Source: Actinomadura violacea
GTDB taxonomy: Bacteria; Actinomycetota; Actinomycetes; Streptosporangiales; Streptosporangiaceae
Direction of reading: 5' to 3'
DNA length: 64,000 nt
Assembly: GCF_017573465.1 (NCBI RefSeq)
Contig: NZ_JAGEPF010000041.1
Coordinates: 1-64,000 of the forward strand
Shown here piece after piece: positions 1 through 7,860 of this stretch. Positions within the stretch are counted from its first letter, which is position 1; the number at the start of each line of letters is the position of its first letter. The notes under the pieces are model-generated. The model saw nothing but the letters and a program-made list of their open reading frames with translations. It was not told the origin of the DNA and did not search any database. The translations under genes were made by a program, and so were the position numbers.

Positions 1-556
1 GTTGATCGAGTTCGTGGTAGCTGTCGGCGGACTTGGTGATCAGCAGTGCGATGCCGGCGGGTTTGAGGGTGCGGGCGATCTCGGCGATGGCATGGGCGGG
101 CTGGACGGAGTGGTAGAGGCAGAAGATCGCGGTGGCGGCGCCCAGCGTGCGGTCGGCGAGGGGGAGGCGGTGAAAGTCGCCCTGGAGGAACAGCGGCCTG
201 TTGACGTGCGGTCGGGTGGTGGTGAGGTGACTACGGGCTTCGGCGAGCATGGCGGCTGAGGCGTCGACGGCCAGGACCCGCAGGTGCGGGAAGCGGTCGA
301 GGAGCGTGCGGGTGGGGCGTCCGTTGCCGCAGCCGATGTCGCCCAGCACGGGCGTGAGGTCACCGCGGCCCGTGGCGAAGGCGGGCGCGGCGGAGAGGAG
401 CAGGTCCGCGGCTGTGTGAGCGACGTGCGACCCGTGAATTTTGGCGCTCAGTAGTGCGTTGCTGCGCCGGTCGACGCGGTTCCGGTCGGCGTACAGGGAC
501 GGGACCACGGCTGGGTCGGTGAACGGTCGTTCGGGGTGTTCGTGCGGCCGGGGCAT
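1..556 (-). CDS. Class I SAM-dependent methyltransferase, C-terminus cut off by the window edge
   Basis: Reads leftward from an ATG at 556 and is still open at the edge, giving 185 residues. The nucleotide-binding glycine motif VLGDIGCGNG (residues 70-79) is followed by an acidic strand end (VLAVDAS) and a second motif region with FLQGDFHRLPLAD and FCLYHSV, the usual order for Methyltransf_11/25 enzymes that methylate small molecules or sugars. It lies 22 nt downstream of the P-loop kinase stop on the same strand, so it is probably the last visible gene of the carbamoyltransferase/hydroxymethylase operon. The substrate is unknown; by context an O- or N-methylation of the cluster product is likely. 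The other long reading frames here lack any fold signature. Confidence 0.85.
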   Translation of the reverse strand, partial: MPRPHEHPERPFTDPAVVPSLYADRNRVDRRSNALLSAKIHGSHVAHTAADLLLSAAPAFATGRGDLTPVLGDIGCGNGRPTRTLLDRFPHLRVLAVDASAAMLAEARSHLTTTRPHVNRPLFLQGDFHRLPLADRTLGAATAIFCLYHSVQPAHAIAEIARTLKPAGIALLITKSADSYHELDQ

Positions 557-578
557 CAGGCCACCGTCCGTCGGCCGG

Positions 579-1112
579 TCAGCGGGCGGCGCGTTCCAGT
601 TCGTCGGCGATCCGGTTGGCTTGGCGGCGGGACTTGGCGATGAGGATCCGGGCGTCGGCGCCGTGCTCGGCGAGCAGCGCCCTGACGCGGGGTGCCATGC
701 TCTTGCGATAGCCCCAGACGTACTTGATGAAGCCCCAGTTGATGGTGTCGTAGACCCCGTCGGCGTGCTGTCCGCCGCGGTAGCGCCATCGGCGCTGGAG
801 GATGCCCCAGAGGCAGGTGGTGGCGGGCAGGTCGAGGAAGACGACGTGGGTGGCGCGATGCAGGCGGATGGGCAGGGTGCCGGCGTAGTTGCCGTCGATC
901 ACCCAGCGGTCTGCGGCGACGAGGTCGTGTTGGAGCTGGGCGAACTTGTCCTGGGGCAGCTTGTTCCACTCGTCGTCGTAGTAGACCGCGTCCAGGTGCG
1001 TGATGGAGGTGCCGAGGGCATCGGCGATGCGGCGGCCGACGGTGGTCTTGCCGCTGCCGCCGCAGCCGATGATCGCTACGCGCTCGACGGGTTCGTTGAG
1101 GGTCACGTGCAT
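579..1112 (-). CDS. P-loop adenylate-kinase-like protein (topology modulation/FlaR-type)
   Basis: 177 residues from the ATG at 1112. The Walker A motif GCGGSGKT (16-23) directly follows the first beta strand, which is why this start was chosen over an upstream GTG at 1202 that would add 30 unrelated residues. The later HLDAVYYDDEWN, RWVIDGNYAG and VVFLDLPATTCLW segments are typical of the small nucleotide/shikimate-kinase-like family often annotated as DNA topology modulation protein. Members are common in actinobacteria and few have known substrates. In this operon it could phosphorylate a nucleoside or sugar intermediate, but that is inference from position only. It is separated from the glycosyltransferase stop by about 105 nt. 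Confidence 0.8.
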   Translation of the reverse strand: MHVTLNEPVERVAIIGCGGSGKTTVGRRIADALGTSITHLDAVYYDDEWNKLPQDKFAQLQHDLVAADRWVIDGNYAGTLPIRLHRATHVVFLDLPATTCLWGILQRRWRYRGGQHADGVYDTINWGFIKYVWGYRKSMAPRVRALLAEHGADARILIAKSRRQANRIADELERAAR

Positions 1113-1217
1113 CGAAGGTAGCGACTGTCGAGGGATGCGGCGGCCATATGCGCCTCTCGTTGCGGACACGTCCAGGGCGAGGCGATGCCGTGATGCGGGC
1201 ACCGCGGGGTGGGGTGG

Positions 1218-2270
1218 TCATAGCGGGCACCGCCGCTTCCACGGAGGCACGGTTGCCTGGTTGAGAAGCCGGTCCAGTGTGCGGAGTTGCTTTGAGAGGC
1301 GGAACGGGTCCAGGCGGGTGATGCAGCGGTCGATGAGGTCGATGTGCCAGCCCTTGCCGGTATCCGCGAGCAGGGCGGAGAGCACGTCGGCGGCGTGCTC
1401 GGCGTTGTCGATGATCAGTTCGCCGGGGACGGTCCGGTCCGCCGAACGCAGGTAGGAGGGAGCGAGGGGCAGGCAGCCGGCGAGGACGGCTTCGGGAAGC
1501 CTCTGGGTGAACTGTCCGCGGGCGGCGAGCCGGTCCGGGGCCAGCAGCACCGTGGCGAGCGATCGGCGATAGAGAGGCTGCACGGCGGCGAAGGGGATGC
1601 GGCCGGTGAAGTTCACCTTCGGCCAGCGTTCGGTGGCCGTCCATTTCCCTGCGACTTGATGGTCGAAGGACGGAGCGAGCGGCGCGAAGTACTGGTCGAA
1701 GGCTTCGTCACGGTCGTATTGGTTGCCGATGTAGACCAGCGGGAGATCTCGCTGTTCTGCGGCGAGGCCGAGGGGGTCGGCGGTATCGATGGCCTGGTCG
1801 GCGACTGGGAAGAGCAGGCTTTCGGCGCCGCGACGGGGGTGCAGGGCGGCCTCGCACACGGTGACGTGGGGAACCGCGCGGAGCGGATGCGCGGCGGGCA
1901 GTTGTAGATCCTTGTCCCACAGCAGCGTGGGCGTGTGCCGCCGGTAGGTGTAGTGGTTCAGCAGTTCGTGCTGGCGGTGCAGGTCGCAGGTGTGGCCGGG
2001 GGTGTTGCAGCTCGTGGTGTTCCGGCCGGGGATCGGCCACCGCCATTCGCAGAACAGCACGTCGATGCCGGGGAAGCCGGAGTTCCAGGAGTAGCGGCCG
2101 CCGAGGTCGTCGTCGGCCTCGTCCAGGTCGCGGTTGGTCTGCAGGAACACGACGTGGTGGCCTGCGTCGAGCAGGCCGTCGATGAGGGTGGCGCGGTGGC
2201 TGCGTCCGCCGTCGGGGGTGTCGGTGATGCCCGCGCCGAGGAAGCCCCAGAAGCTGTAGCCGATCTTCAT
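1218..2270 (-). CDS. GT-B-like glycosyltransferase
   Basis: 350 residues from an ATG at 2270 that overlaps the carbamoyltransferase stop (ATGA, 2267-2270), so the two are translationally coupled. The N-terminus MKIGYSFWGFLG with a downstream GGRSHRATLIDGLLDAGHHV is a Rossmann-like start of a GT-B enzyme. The C-terminal half has FTQRLPEAVLAGCLPLAP, matching the donor-binding R-x-x-E-x-x-A-x-G pattern of GT1/GT4 and CgeB-like enzymes. An intact acceptor-domain insert rich in His and Cys sits around residues 100-125. It probably transfers a sugar onto the hydroxymethylated or carbamoylated product of the neighbouring enzymes, or onto its sugar part. The donor is unknown; the adjacent SDR may make it. 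Confidence 0.75.
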   Translation of the reverse strand: MKIGYSFWGFLGAGITDTPDGGRSHRATLIDGLLDAGHHVVFLQTNRDLDEADDDLGGRYSWNSGFPGIDVLFCEWRWPIPGRNTTSCNTPGHTCDLHRQHELLNHYTYRRHTPTLLWDKDLQLPAAHPLRAVPHVTVCEAALHPRRGAESLLFPVADQAIDTADPLGLAAEQRDLPLVYIGNQYDRDEAFDQYFAPLAPSFDHQVAGKWTATERWPKVNFTGRIPFAAVQPLYRRSLATVLLAPDRLAARGQFTQRLPEAVLAGCLPLAPSYLRSADRTVPGELIIDNAEHAADVLSALLADTGKGWHIDLIDRCITRLDPFRLSKQLRTLDRLLNQATVPPWKRRCPL

Positions 2271-4048
2271 GGTGTCGGCTCCGCTTTGACAGTCGGACGC
2301 ACCACGGAGTTCTTGACGATCCACCAGTCCTCGATCAGCAGCGCGTCCAGGCCGGATTCGGTGAGGCAGTCCAGCGCGGCGTCCGGGGTACCGCAGATCG
2401 GCTTTCCCTTGATGTTGAGGCTGGTGTTGATCAGAACGGGGTGCCCGGTGATCGCGGCGAACGCGGCCAGGACTTCGGCCAGGAACGGGTTCTGCTCAGC
2501 GGTCACGGTCTGGACGCGTGCGGTGCCGTTGGCATGGACCACCGAGCCGAGCGTCCGGATCGTGCGGGCGGTGACGTTCGAGGCGATCGACATGAACGGC
2601 GAACTCTGCCCGAGGGTGAAGTACTCGGCGGCGTGATCGGCGAGCACGACGGGTGCGAACGGCCGGAACGGCTCGCGATACTTCACCGTCATGTTCAGCC
2701 GGTCCACCACTGTCGGCTTCAGCGGGGACGCCAGGATGGAGCGGTTGCCCAGTGCGCGAGGCCCGACCTCAAGGCGCCCTTGGAACACCCCGATGATCTG
2801 GCCCTCGGCCAGCCGCAGGGCGATCATCGCGGCGGGTGAGGCGATCTGGACGGCGGTCAGCCCGGGGCGGGGCCGGAAGGACATCTCGGATCTGGAGTAC
2901 TCGGGGCCCAGGTAGCAGGCTCCGGCCCCGGAAGGAAGACGGCCGGTCAGACGATGCGCGACGGTGAGGGCGGCCCCGGCGGAGGTACCGGCGTCGCCGG
3001 GAGAGGGCGGGACCGTGACCTGTGCGAATCCGGCCTGCTGGCAGATGCGTCCGATCGCCACGCAGTTCATCGCGACGCCTCCTCCGAGCGCCAGATGCTT
3101 CGCTCCGGTCATCTCCCGTGCACGGCGGGCCAGATGCACCATCACCTGCTCGACGCGTTCTTGCAGCGCCGCTGCGAGGTCCTTGTGAACCTGCTCGATC
3201 AGGGTGCCGGCCAGCCGGGGCGGGCAGGTCGCGGCGATGAACTCGTCCGATACGCGCGGCCAGCGATGCGACAGCACCCGCAGCGGGAAGAGGCGGGTGT
3301 CGGTGCCGAACCCGTCGGCGTCGATCGGGATCGCACGGGCGAACAGGGGCCTGAACCGCGCGGGATCTCCGAGGGCGGCCAGCGCCATGACGGTGCCTTC
3401 CTCGTCGCCGCGCCGCCAGCCCAGGTGCTCGGTGACCGCGCCGTAGACGTAACCGAGCGAGGCCGGGTCGGTGATGTTGTGCACCCGTCTCAGCTCGACG
3501 CCGGTACGGCTGCGGTGGGCGCGCGAGATGCTGGTGGTCACTCGCTCGCCGAGGCTGTCGACCACCAGGACCGCGGTGTCGCCGGGGTTCTCGTCCTGGT
3601 CGTCGATTCCAGCGGCCAACGCGTACACGGCGTGGGCGAGGTGGTGTTCGACGTCGACCACCCGCGACATGGGGAACCGCTCGCGGAACTGCCGGAACCG
3701 AGCGCGGCCGTTGCGGTGGACGCGCGCGAACGAGTACGCCCGGGGCAGCGCCCGCCGGGCCGTGGACGGACGCAGCAAGTAGGGAAGTGCCTGAGCGGCG
3801 CCCGCCAGGTAGCGGCGCGGGCCGAAGTTGTAGGCCACGTGGGTCACCGCATCGGGCGTGAGCCCGGCCCGCTGCAGAAGCCAGTCGGCGGACTGCTCGG
3901 GATAGACGTTGGTGTGCTTGACGCCGTTGAGTCGCTCCTCCTCGACCATCCCGACGAGCTGGCCGTCGACGACGAGGGCGGCGGAGGAATCGTGGGTGCC
4001 CGAACACAGCCCGAGCACAACCGGCGAGGAGGTTCCGGTCCGGATCAT
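2267..4048 (-). CDS. O-carbamoyltransferase of the NodU/CmcH/TobZ family
   Basis: 593 residues. The ATG at 4048 overlaps the preceding stop by one base (TGATG), so the 67 residues open further upstream are ignored. The N-terminal Kae1-like domain opens with GLCSGTHDSSAAL and carries the metal-binding HHLAHA motif at 135-140 and ALGGGVAMNCVA; the C-terminal YrdC-like domain carries GVFQGRLEVGPRALGNRS. Together these transfer a carbamoyl group from carbamoyl phosphate, through carbamoyl-adenylate, to a hydroxyl. Family members decorate tobramycin, cephamycin, novobiocin, Nod factors and, in some phages, hydroxymethylated DNA bases. The coupled gene upstream is a predicted nucleotide hydroxymethylase, so the new hydroxymethyl group is an attractive acceptor, although a sugar hydroxyl is equally possible. 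Confidence 0.93.
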   Translation of the reverse strand: MIRTGTSSPVVLGLCSGTHDSSAALVVDGQLVGMVEEERLNGVKHTNVYPEQSADWLLQRAGLTPDAVTHVAYNFGPRRYLAGAAQALPYLLRPSTARRALPRAYSFARVHRNGRARFRQFRERFPMSRVVDVEHHLAHAVYALAAGIDDQDENPGDTAVLVVDSLGERVTTSISRAHRSRTGVELRRVHNITDPASLGYVYGAVTEHLGWRRGDEEGTVMALAALGDPARFRPLFARAIPIDADGFGTDTRLFPLRVLSHRWPRVSDEFIAATCPPRLAGTLIEQVHKDLAAALQERVEQVMVHLARRAREMTGAKHLALGGGVAMNCVAIGRICQQAGFAQVTVPPSPGDAGTSAGAALTVAHRLTGRLPSGAGACYLGPEYSRSEMSFRPRPGLTAVQIASPAAMIALRLAEGQIIGVFQGRLEVGPRALGNRSILASPLKPTVVDRLNMTVKYREPFRPFAPVVLADHAAEYFTLGQSSPFMSIASNVTARTIRTLGSVVHANGTARVQTVTAEQNPFLAEVLAAFAAITGHPVLINTSLNIKGKPICGTPDAALDCLTESGLDALLIEDWWIVKNSVVRPTVKAEPTP

Positions 4049-5025
4049 CAGGCGGTTCCTCCCGTGCTTCCCGTCGTGTGCAGCAGGCCGGCCGCGCGGT
4101 CCAGGTGGGCGTACCAGGCCGTCAGAGCACGACCGAGCGGCCCGTCGATGCCCTGCGCGTGCGCGCGACCGTCGCTGGTGTCGCCGGACTTGTAGATGCG
4201 GTAGCTGCGCATCACCTCGGCCATCTCCGTCCAGCCCGGGTGCCCGCATTCGCGGCCGTGGATCACCGCCTGCAGAAGCTGGTCGAAGTCCTGCCAGGGC
4301 ACGGCGAGCGGCGCCATGTCGGTGTGCGCGTCAGCCTGGGGAGGTGCCGCGGTGGCCAGGTCGCGGGCGTAGGGAAGGTGCTCGTCGTAGACGTGGAGCG
4401 AGCCGATGTGGTGGTGGTAGACGCCGAGTTCCGCACCGACCCAGCCGGCCACCAGCTCGTGCACGACCGTGTTGACGTAGAGGTCGTAGCAGAACCCCAG
4501 CCACAGGTCCTGGCTGCGCATCGTGGTGTGCATGTCGAGCCGGCCGCCGCGGAGGCTGAACCAGTACCCGAGCGTGCAGGGCACGTCTCGATGGCCCTGA
4601 TGGTCGCGGGCCGGGTCCCACAACTGCACGACCGCGCGCCGCGTGGACGGGTCGGCGAGGAGTTCGCGCCGGACCAGGTCCAGCTGGTCCACCCCGCTCG
4701 CCCAGGAGCGCAGTCGGGGACCGTAGGCGCCGCGCAGGACGTGATCGTCGGCGAACTGCTGGAGCCGCTGGTTGTAGGTGTAGATCCAGTCGTCGTCGAC
4801 TCCCGCCAGGATCCACACCGTCTCGGCCGCCGCGAACGCCGCGTTGATCACCCGCGTCGGAGGCGCGCACACCAGCCGCCGCCGGGGCCGGGCCAGCGAC
4901 AGATGCGCATCGACGATCTCCCGGGTGCGCAGCCCGCGCGGTGCGTGCGGCGTGCCACTGCGGACCACGGCGTCGACGGCGGCCAGCCACAGCGTGGTGG
5001 CCGAATCGGCACTCACATTGATCAT
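4048..5025 (-). CDS. Thymidylate-synthase-fold enzyme, predicted CMP/dCMP hydroxymethylase
   Basis: 325 residues from the ATG at 5025. The ThyA signature is complete: subunit-bridging phosphate arginines R129-R130 (STRRAVVQLW), catalytic Cys150 in DVPCTLGYW, phosphate loop R170-S171, D173 and LG at 176-177, and the ribose-binding H211/Y213 in GSLHVYDEH. The residue that reads the pyrimidine 4-position, Asn in thymidylate synthases (RSxDxxLGxxxN), is Asp181 here. That same Asn-to-Asp change distinguishes cytosine hydroxymethylases such as phage dCMP hydroxymethylase. The predicted reaction is therefore formaldehyde transfer from methylene-THF to C5 of a cytosine nucleotide. It is coupled to the carbamoyltransferase (1-nt overlap) and 28 nt downstream of the epimerase. 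Confidence 0.85.
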   Translation of the reverse strand: MINVSADSATTLWLAAVDAVVRSGTPHAPRGLRTREIVDAHLSLARPRRRLVCAPPTRVINAAFAAAETVWILAGVDDDWIYTYNQRLQQFADDHVLRGAYGPRLRSWASGVDQLDLVRRELLADPSTRRAVVQLWDPARDHQGHRDVPCTLGYWFSLRGGRLDMHTTMRSQDLWLGFCYDLYVNTVVHELVAGWVGAELGVYHHHIGSLHVYDEHLPYARDLATAAPPQADAHTDMAPLAVPWQDFDQLLQAVIHGRECGHPGWTEMAEVMRSYRIYKSGDTSDGRAHAQGIDGPLGRALTAWYAHLDRAAGLLHTTGSTGGTA

Positions 5026-5053
5026 TGGTCTCCGCCTTTCTTCGGGCCGTCGT

Positions 5054-6139
5054 TCAGACCGCCGATGTCGACGCGTTGGTGCCAGAGCTCGGGCTGGGGT
5101 CGCTGGACATGTGCTGCCACATCCGCACCAGGCCCTCCCGCAGCCGGACCTGGGGGACGAAGCCGAGCACCCGGCCCGCGCGGGTCAGGTCCGCGCGGGT
5201 GCCTGCGGCGTCGCCGGCGCGTTCGCCGTAGGGCTCCAGCGCGACGCGTCGTCCGGTGATCTCCCCCACCAGGTCGGCGACCTGGATCAGCGACGCCTGG
5301 TCGGCACCGGCGACGTTGATCACTTCGGTCGAGCCCGCGTGCATGGGGACCTCGGCCGAGCGGATCACGGCGTCCACCAGGTCGCTGACGTAGGTCCAGG
5401 TGTGCAGCGCGTTGCCGTCGCCGAACAGCGGCATTGCCTGACCGGTGCGCGCCGCGTTGAACAGCCGCGGGACCACCATGGCCGGATTGCAGCCCGGCCC
5501 GAACGCGGTGAAGAAGCGCAGCGCTACCGCGCTGAGCGTCGAGCCGGGACGGCGGGCGTAGGCCAGCGCGAGGCGCTCGGCGGCGAGCTTCGACACCCCG
5601 TAGGGGGACGTCGGCTCCACCGGTTGGTCTTCGCGTGCGATTCCGCCGCAGGCGGGGCCGTACACGTGCGAGGACGACGCCACCACGACCCGCGGCACCC
5701 GCTGGCTCGCGCAGCCGTCCAGAAGCCGCTGCGTTTCCAGGACCGAGGTGGCGTGAGCCGAGAAGCCCGCTCCCCACGAGGCGGCCACGTCGGTGGCGGC
5801 GGCCAGGTGAACGACCGTGTCAACGCCGTACAAGGCGTTGGCGACCTCCGGGTCCGCCACCTTCGCCGTGAGGAGACGGAAACCGGAGTAGTCGTAGAGC
5901 CGGCGCAGCTGCCCGGAGGTGAGGGGGCAGGCGTTGACGGGCCTGGCGTCCACACCGACCACCGCGACACCTCGCTTCAGCAGCGCCAGCGCCAGATGCG
6001 ATCCGATGAAGCCGCACACGCCCGTCACCAGCACCGTCCCGGGTAGCGGCGTGGTCAGGGGCTCGTCGACCCGCCGCCACGCGCTGGTGAGCGCGGCACC
6101 GTTCGAGGGGTTCGAAGAGGAGGCTGGTTGCGCAGGCAT
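5054..6139 (-). CDS. Extended SDR, NDP-sugar epimerase/dehydratase
   Basis: 361 residues from the ATG at 6139; an earlier in-frame start at 6199 would add only non-homologous residues. The Rossmann motif TGVCGFIG (39-46), HLAAATD, active-site SSSHVYG (155-161) and Y180-G-V-S-K184 define an extended short-chain dehydrogenase such as UDP-glucose 4-epimerase or dTDP-sugar dehydratase. Later NVAGADQ and R/D-rich segments agree with sugar-nucleotide binding. It is the first gene of the minus-strand operon, followed 28 nt later by the hydroxymethylase homologue, and may supply the sugar donor for the glycosyltransferase. The exact sugar cannot be read from the sequence. Confidence 0.88.
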   Translation of the reverse strand: MPAQPASSSNPSNGAALTSAWRRVDEPLTTPLPGTVLVTGVCGFIGSHLALALLKRGVAVVGVDARPVNACPLTSGQLRRLYDYSGFRLLTAKVADPEVANALYGVDTVVHLAAATDVAASWGAGFSAHATSVLETQRLLDGCASQRVPRVVVASSSHVYGPACGGIAREDQPVEPTSPYGVSKLAAERLALAYARRPGSTLSAVALRFFTAFGPGCNPAMVVPRLFNAARTGQAMPLFGDGNALHTWTYVSDLVDAVIRSAEVPMHAGSTEVINVAGADQASLIQVADLVGEITGRRVALEPYGERAGDAAGTRADLTRAGRVLGFVPQVRLREGLVRMWQHMSSDPSPSSGTNASTSAV

Positions 6140-6351
6140 CGTGTCCGCTCTCTCTCGATGGGAGGTCCAGCGCGTCTCTGCGGTGGACCAGGAGGTCACG
6201 AACTCAGCGAACTACTTCGGCGTGTTCCTGACAGCAGTGCGTACAGTGCGGTGAAGAGCCGATGGTGCGGCCGGTAGCGGACCGGTGCGTATGTAGTCGG
6301 CGTGCAGCCGGTGGCCCTACTGTTCTTGACAGGCGGGATCCAGGAGGTGTC
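6140..6351. promoter_or_regulatory. Divergent promoter region between the biosynthetic operon and its putative regulator
   Basis: 212 nt separate the divergent SDR and HTH-TPR starts, so both promoters must lie here. Repeated GTGCGTA-type words occur (GTGCGTACAGTGCGGTG near 6238-6253 and GGTGCGTATGTAG near 6285-6297), suitable as regulator half-sites. No convincing -35/-10 pair was found. The ribosome binding site of the rightward gene is a strong AGGAGGTG at 6342-6349. Confidence 0.4.
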
Positions 6352-7743
6352 ATGTCCGCCGCATCCCCGCTAGGCGAGCTGCTGGCAGTGTTCGGGCTGC
6401 GCACCGACCAGCTCGCGCGGCGCCTGAACGACATGGCCGAAGCCCTCGGCCGACCCGAACGGGTGCATACCAAGACGCCCTACAAGTGGCTTCGCGGCGA
6501 AGTGCCCCGATCGCCCTGGCGCTCCCTGACGGCGCTGCTCCTCGAACAGGAGCTCGGCCGTCCGATCAGCGTCGCCGACCTCGGATGGCCTCCGGACGAC
6601 CTGGAGTGCGCCCCGGCGACCACGGGCCTGCAAACCGCATGGACGGCCGCCGGGACCTTGCGCGCGGTGCGCGCGGTCGCTGACGCTGGCTACATGGATC
6701 GCCGTAGCTTCCTCCTGCTGCTGGGGGCCTCACTCACCTCCCCAGCCCACGAGTGGCTCGTCGCCCACCCCACGACACAACTTGCCCGAGCCGGCGGGAC
6801 GGCCGTTCCCGTCCATGTCGTCGACGACCTGGACGCCATCACGGCCCGGCTGCGCCACATGGACGACCAGCTCGGCGGCGGTCCCCTGCTCCGGCTGATC
6901 CACGAACACCTGCGCTACGTCACCACCCTGCTCTCCCACGGCCGCTACGACGACACCACCGGCAGGCGGCTCCACGCCACCGCCGCCGAGCTCCTCCGCC
7001 TCGCCGGATTCACCGCCTTCGACAGCGGCCAACACGGACTCGCACAGCGCTACTGGGTGGCCGGCCTGCACGCCGCCCACACCGCAGGCGACCGGGCCCT
7101 CGGCGCCAACATCATCGGATTCATGTCCTGCCAGGCCAAAGACCTCGACGGCGGACGCGAAGCCGTACTGCTCGCCCAAACCGCCCGCACCGGCTACCCC
7201 GGAGCCAGCGGCCGCGTCACCGCCATCCTGGAGCTGCGCGCCGCCGAAGCCCACGCCAACGACCAAACCGCCACGACCACCCGACGCGCGACCGACATCA
7301 ACCGGGCGATCGACACCGCCTTCGAGGCACTCCAGGCCACCAGCCCAACATCGGGCGACCCCGGCTGGAGCTACTGGATGACCACCACTCACGCCCACGG
7401 CCAGGCCGGCTATTGCTACCTGCGCAGCGGCGACCACCAACGCGCCCGCCACCACCTACGCCGGGCCGTCCAGGACGACCCCGCATCACGCGAAGGCGCA
7501 CTACGGCAGATCTTCCTCGCCACCACCTACATCCAGCAGCCGCAGCCGGAACTCGAACCCGCCCTCTCCTACGCGCACCAGGCACTCGGCACCCTCGCCG
7601 ACCAGGTCGACTCCGCCCGCTGCCGCAATCACCTATCGCGCTTCGCCGAACAGCTGGCCCCCTACCAGCGCAACAACAACGTCCGAACCTTCCTCAGCCA
7701 AGTCAAAGAGACCAAGGCGCCCAACAGCCGCCAGCACGCGTGA
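6352..7743 (+). CDS. HTH-TPR regulatory protein with an internal RRxFL motif
   Basis: 463 residues; the ATG at 6352 follows AGGAGGTG by 2 nt. Residues 9-60 form a helix-turn-helix-like segment (LRTDQLARRLNDMAEALG, then YKWLRGEVPRSPW) with the look of degenerate XRE domains. A twin-arginine-like motif RRSFLLLLGAS follows at 117-127, and the rest is alpha-helical TPR-like repeat with paired small residues. Proteins of this architecture are widespread, mostly uncharacterised actinobacterial regulators, often next to biosynthetic genes. Its divergent position suggests that it controls the SDR-to-methyltransferase operon. Whether the internal RR motif has anything to do with Tat export is unclear; a DNA-binding N-terminus argues against export. 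Confidence 0.8.
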   Translation: MSAASPLGELLAVFGLRTDQLARRLNDMAEALGRPERVHTKTPYKWLRGEVPRSPWRSLTALLLEQELGRPISVADLGWPPDDLECAPATTGLQTAWTAAGTLRAVRAVADAGYMDRRSFLLLLGASLTSPAHEWLVAHPTTQLARAGGTAVPVHVVDDLDAITARLRHMDDQLGGGPLLRLIHEHLRYVTTLLSHGRYDDTTGRRLHATAAELLRLAGFTAFDSGQHGLAQRYWVAGLHAAHTAGDRALGANIIGFMSCQAKDLDGGREAVLLAQTARTGYPGASGRVTAILELRAAEAHANDQTATTTRRATDINRAIDTAFEALQATSPTSGDPGWSYWMTTTHAHGQAGYCYLRSGDHQRARHHLRRAVQDDPASREGALRQIFLATTYIQQPQPELEPALSYAHQALGTLADQVDSARCRNHLSRFAEQLAPYQRNNNVRTFLSQVKETKAPNSRQHA

Positions 7744-7803
7744 GGCTTGGTGGGACAGCAGGGGATGATCTTCCTGCCGCCCATCTACCCACCAAGATCA
7801 ATC

Positions 7804-7839
7804 TCCGCGCTAGGAGAGACACTTCTACTTCAGCGCGGA
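7804..7839. repeat. Inverted repeat between the regulator and the FkbM methyltransferase
   Basis: TCCGCGCT (7804-7811) and AGCGCGGA (7832-7839) are perfect 8-bp arms around a 20-nt loop, lying 60 nt after the regulator stop and 21 nt before the methyltransferase GTG. It could be a protein-binding site or a weak terminator. There is no U-tract after it. Confidence 0.4.
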
Positions 7840-7860
7840 ACGACCCGTAGGTTGCCGGGT

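Noticed and set aside
6326..6331. Consensus TTGACA just before the HTH-TPR gene
   Set aside because: It lies only 20 nt before the ATG and overlaps the ribosome site region, so there is no room for a -10 element.
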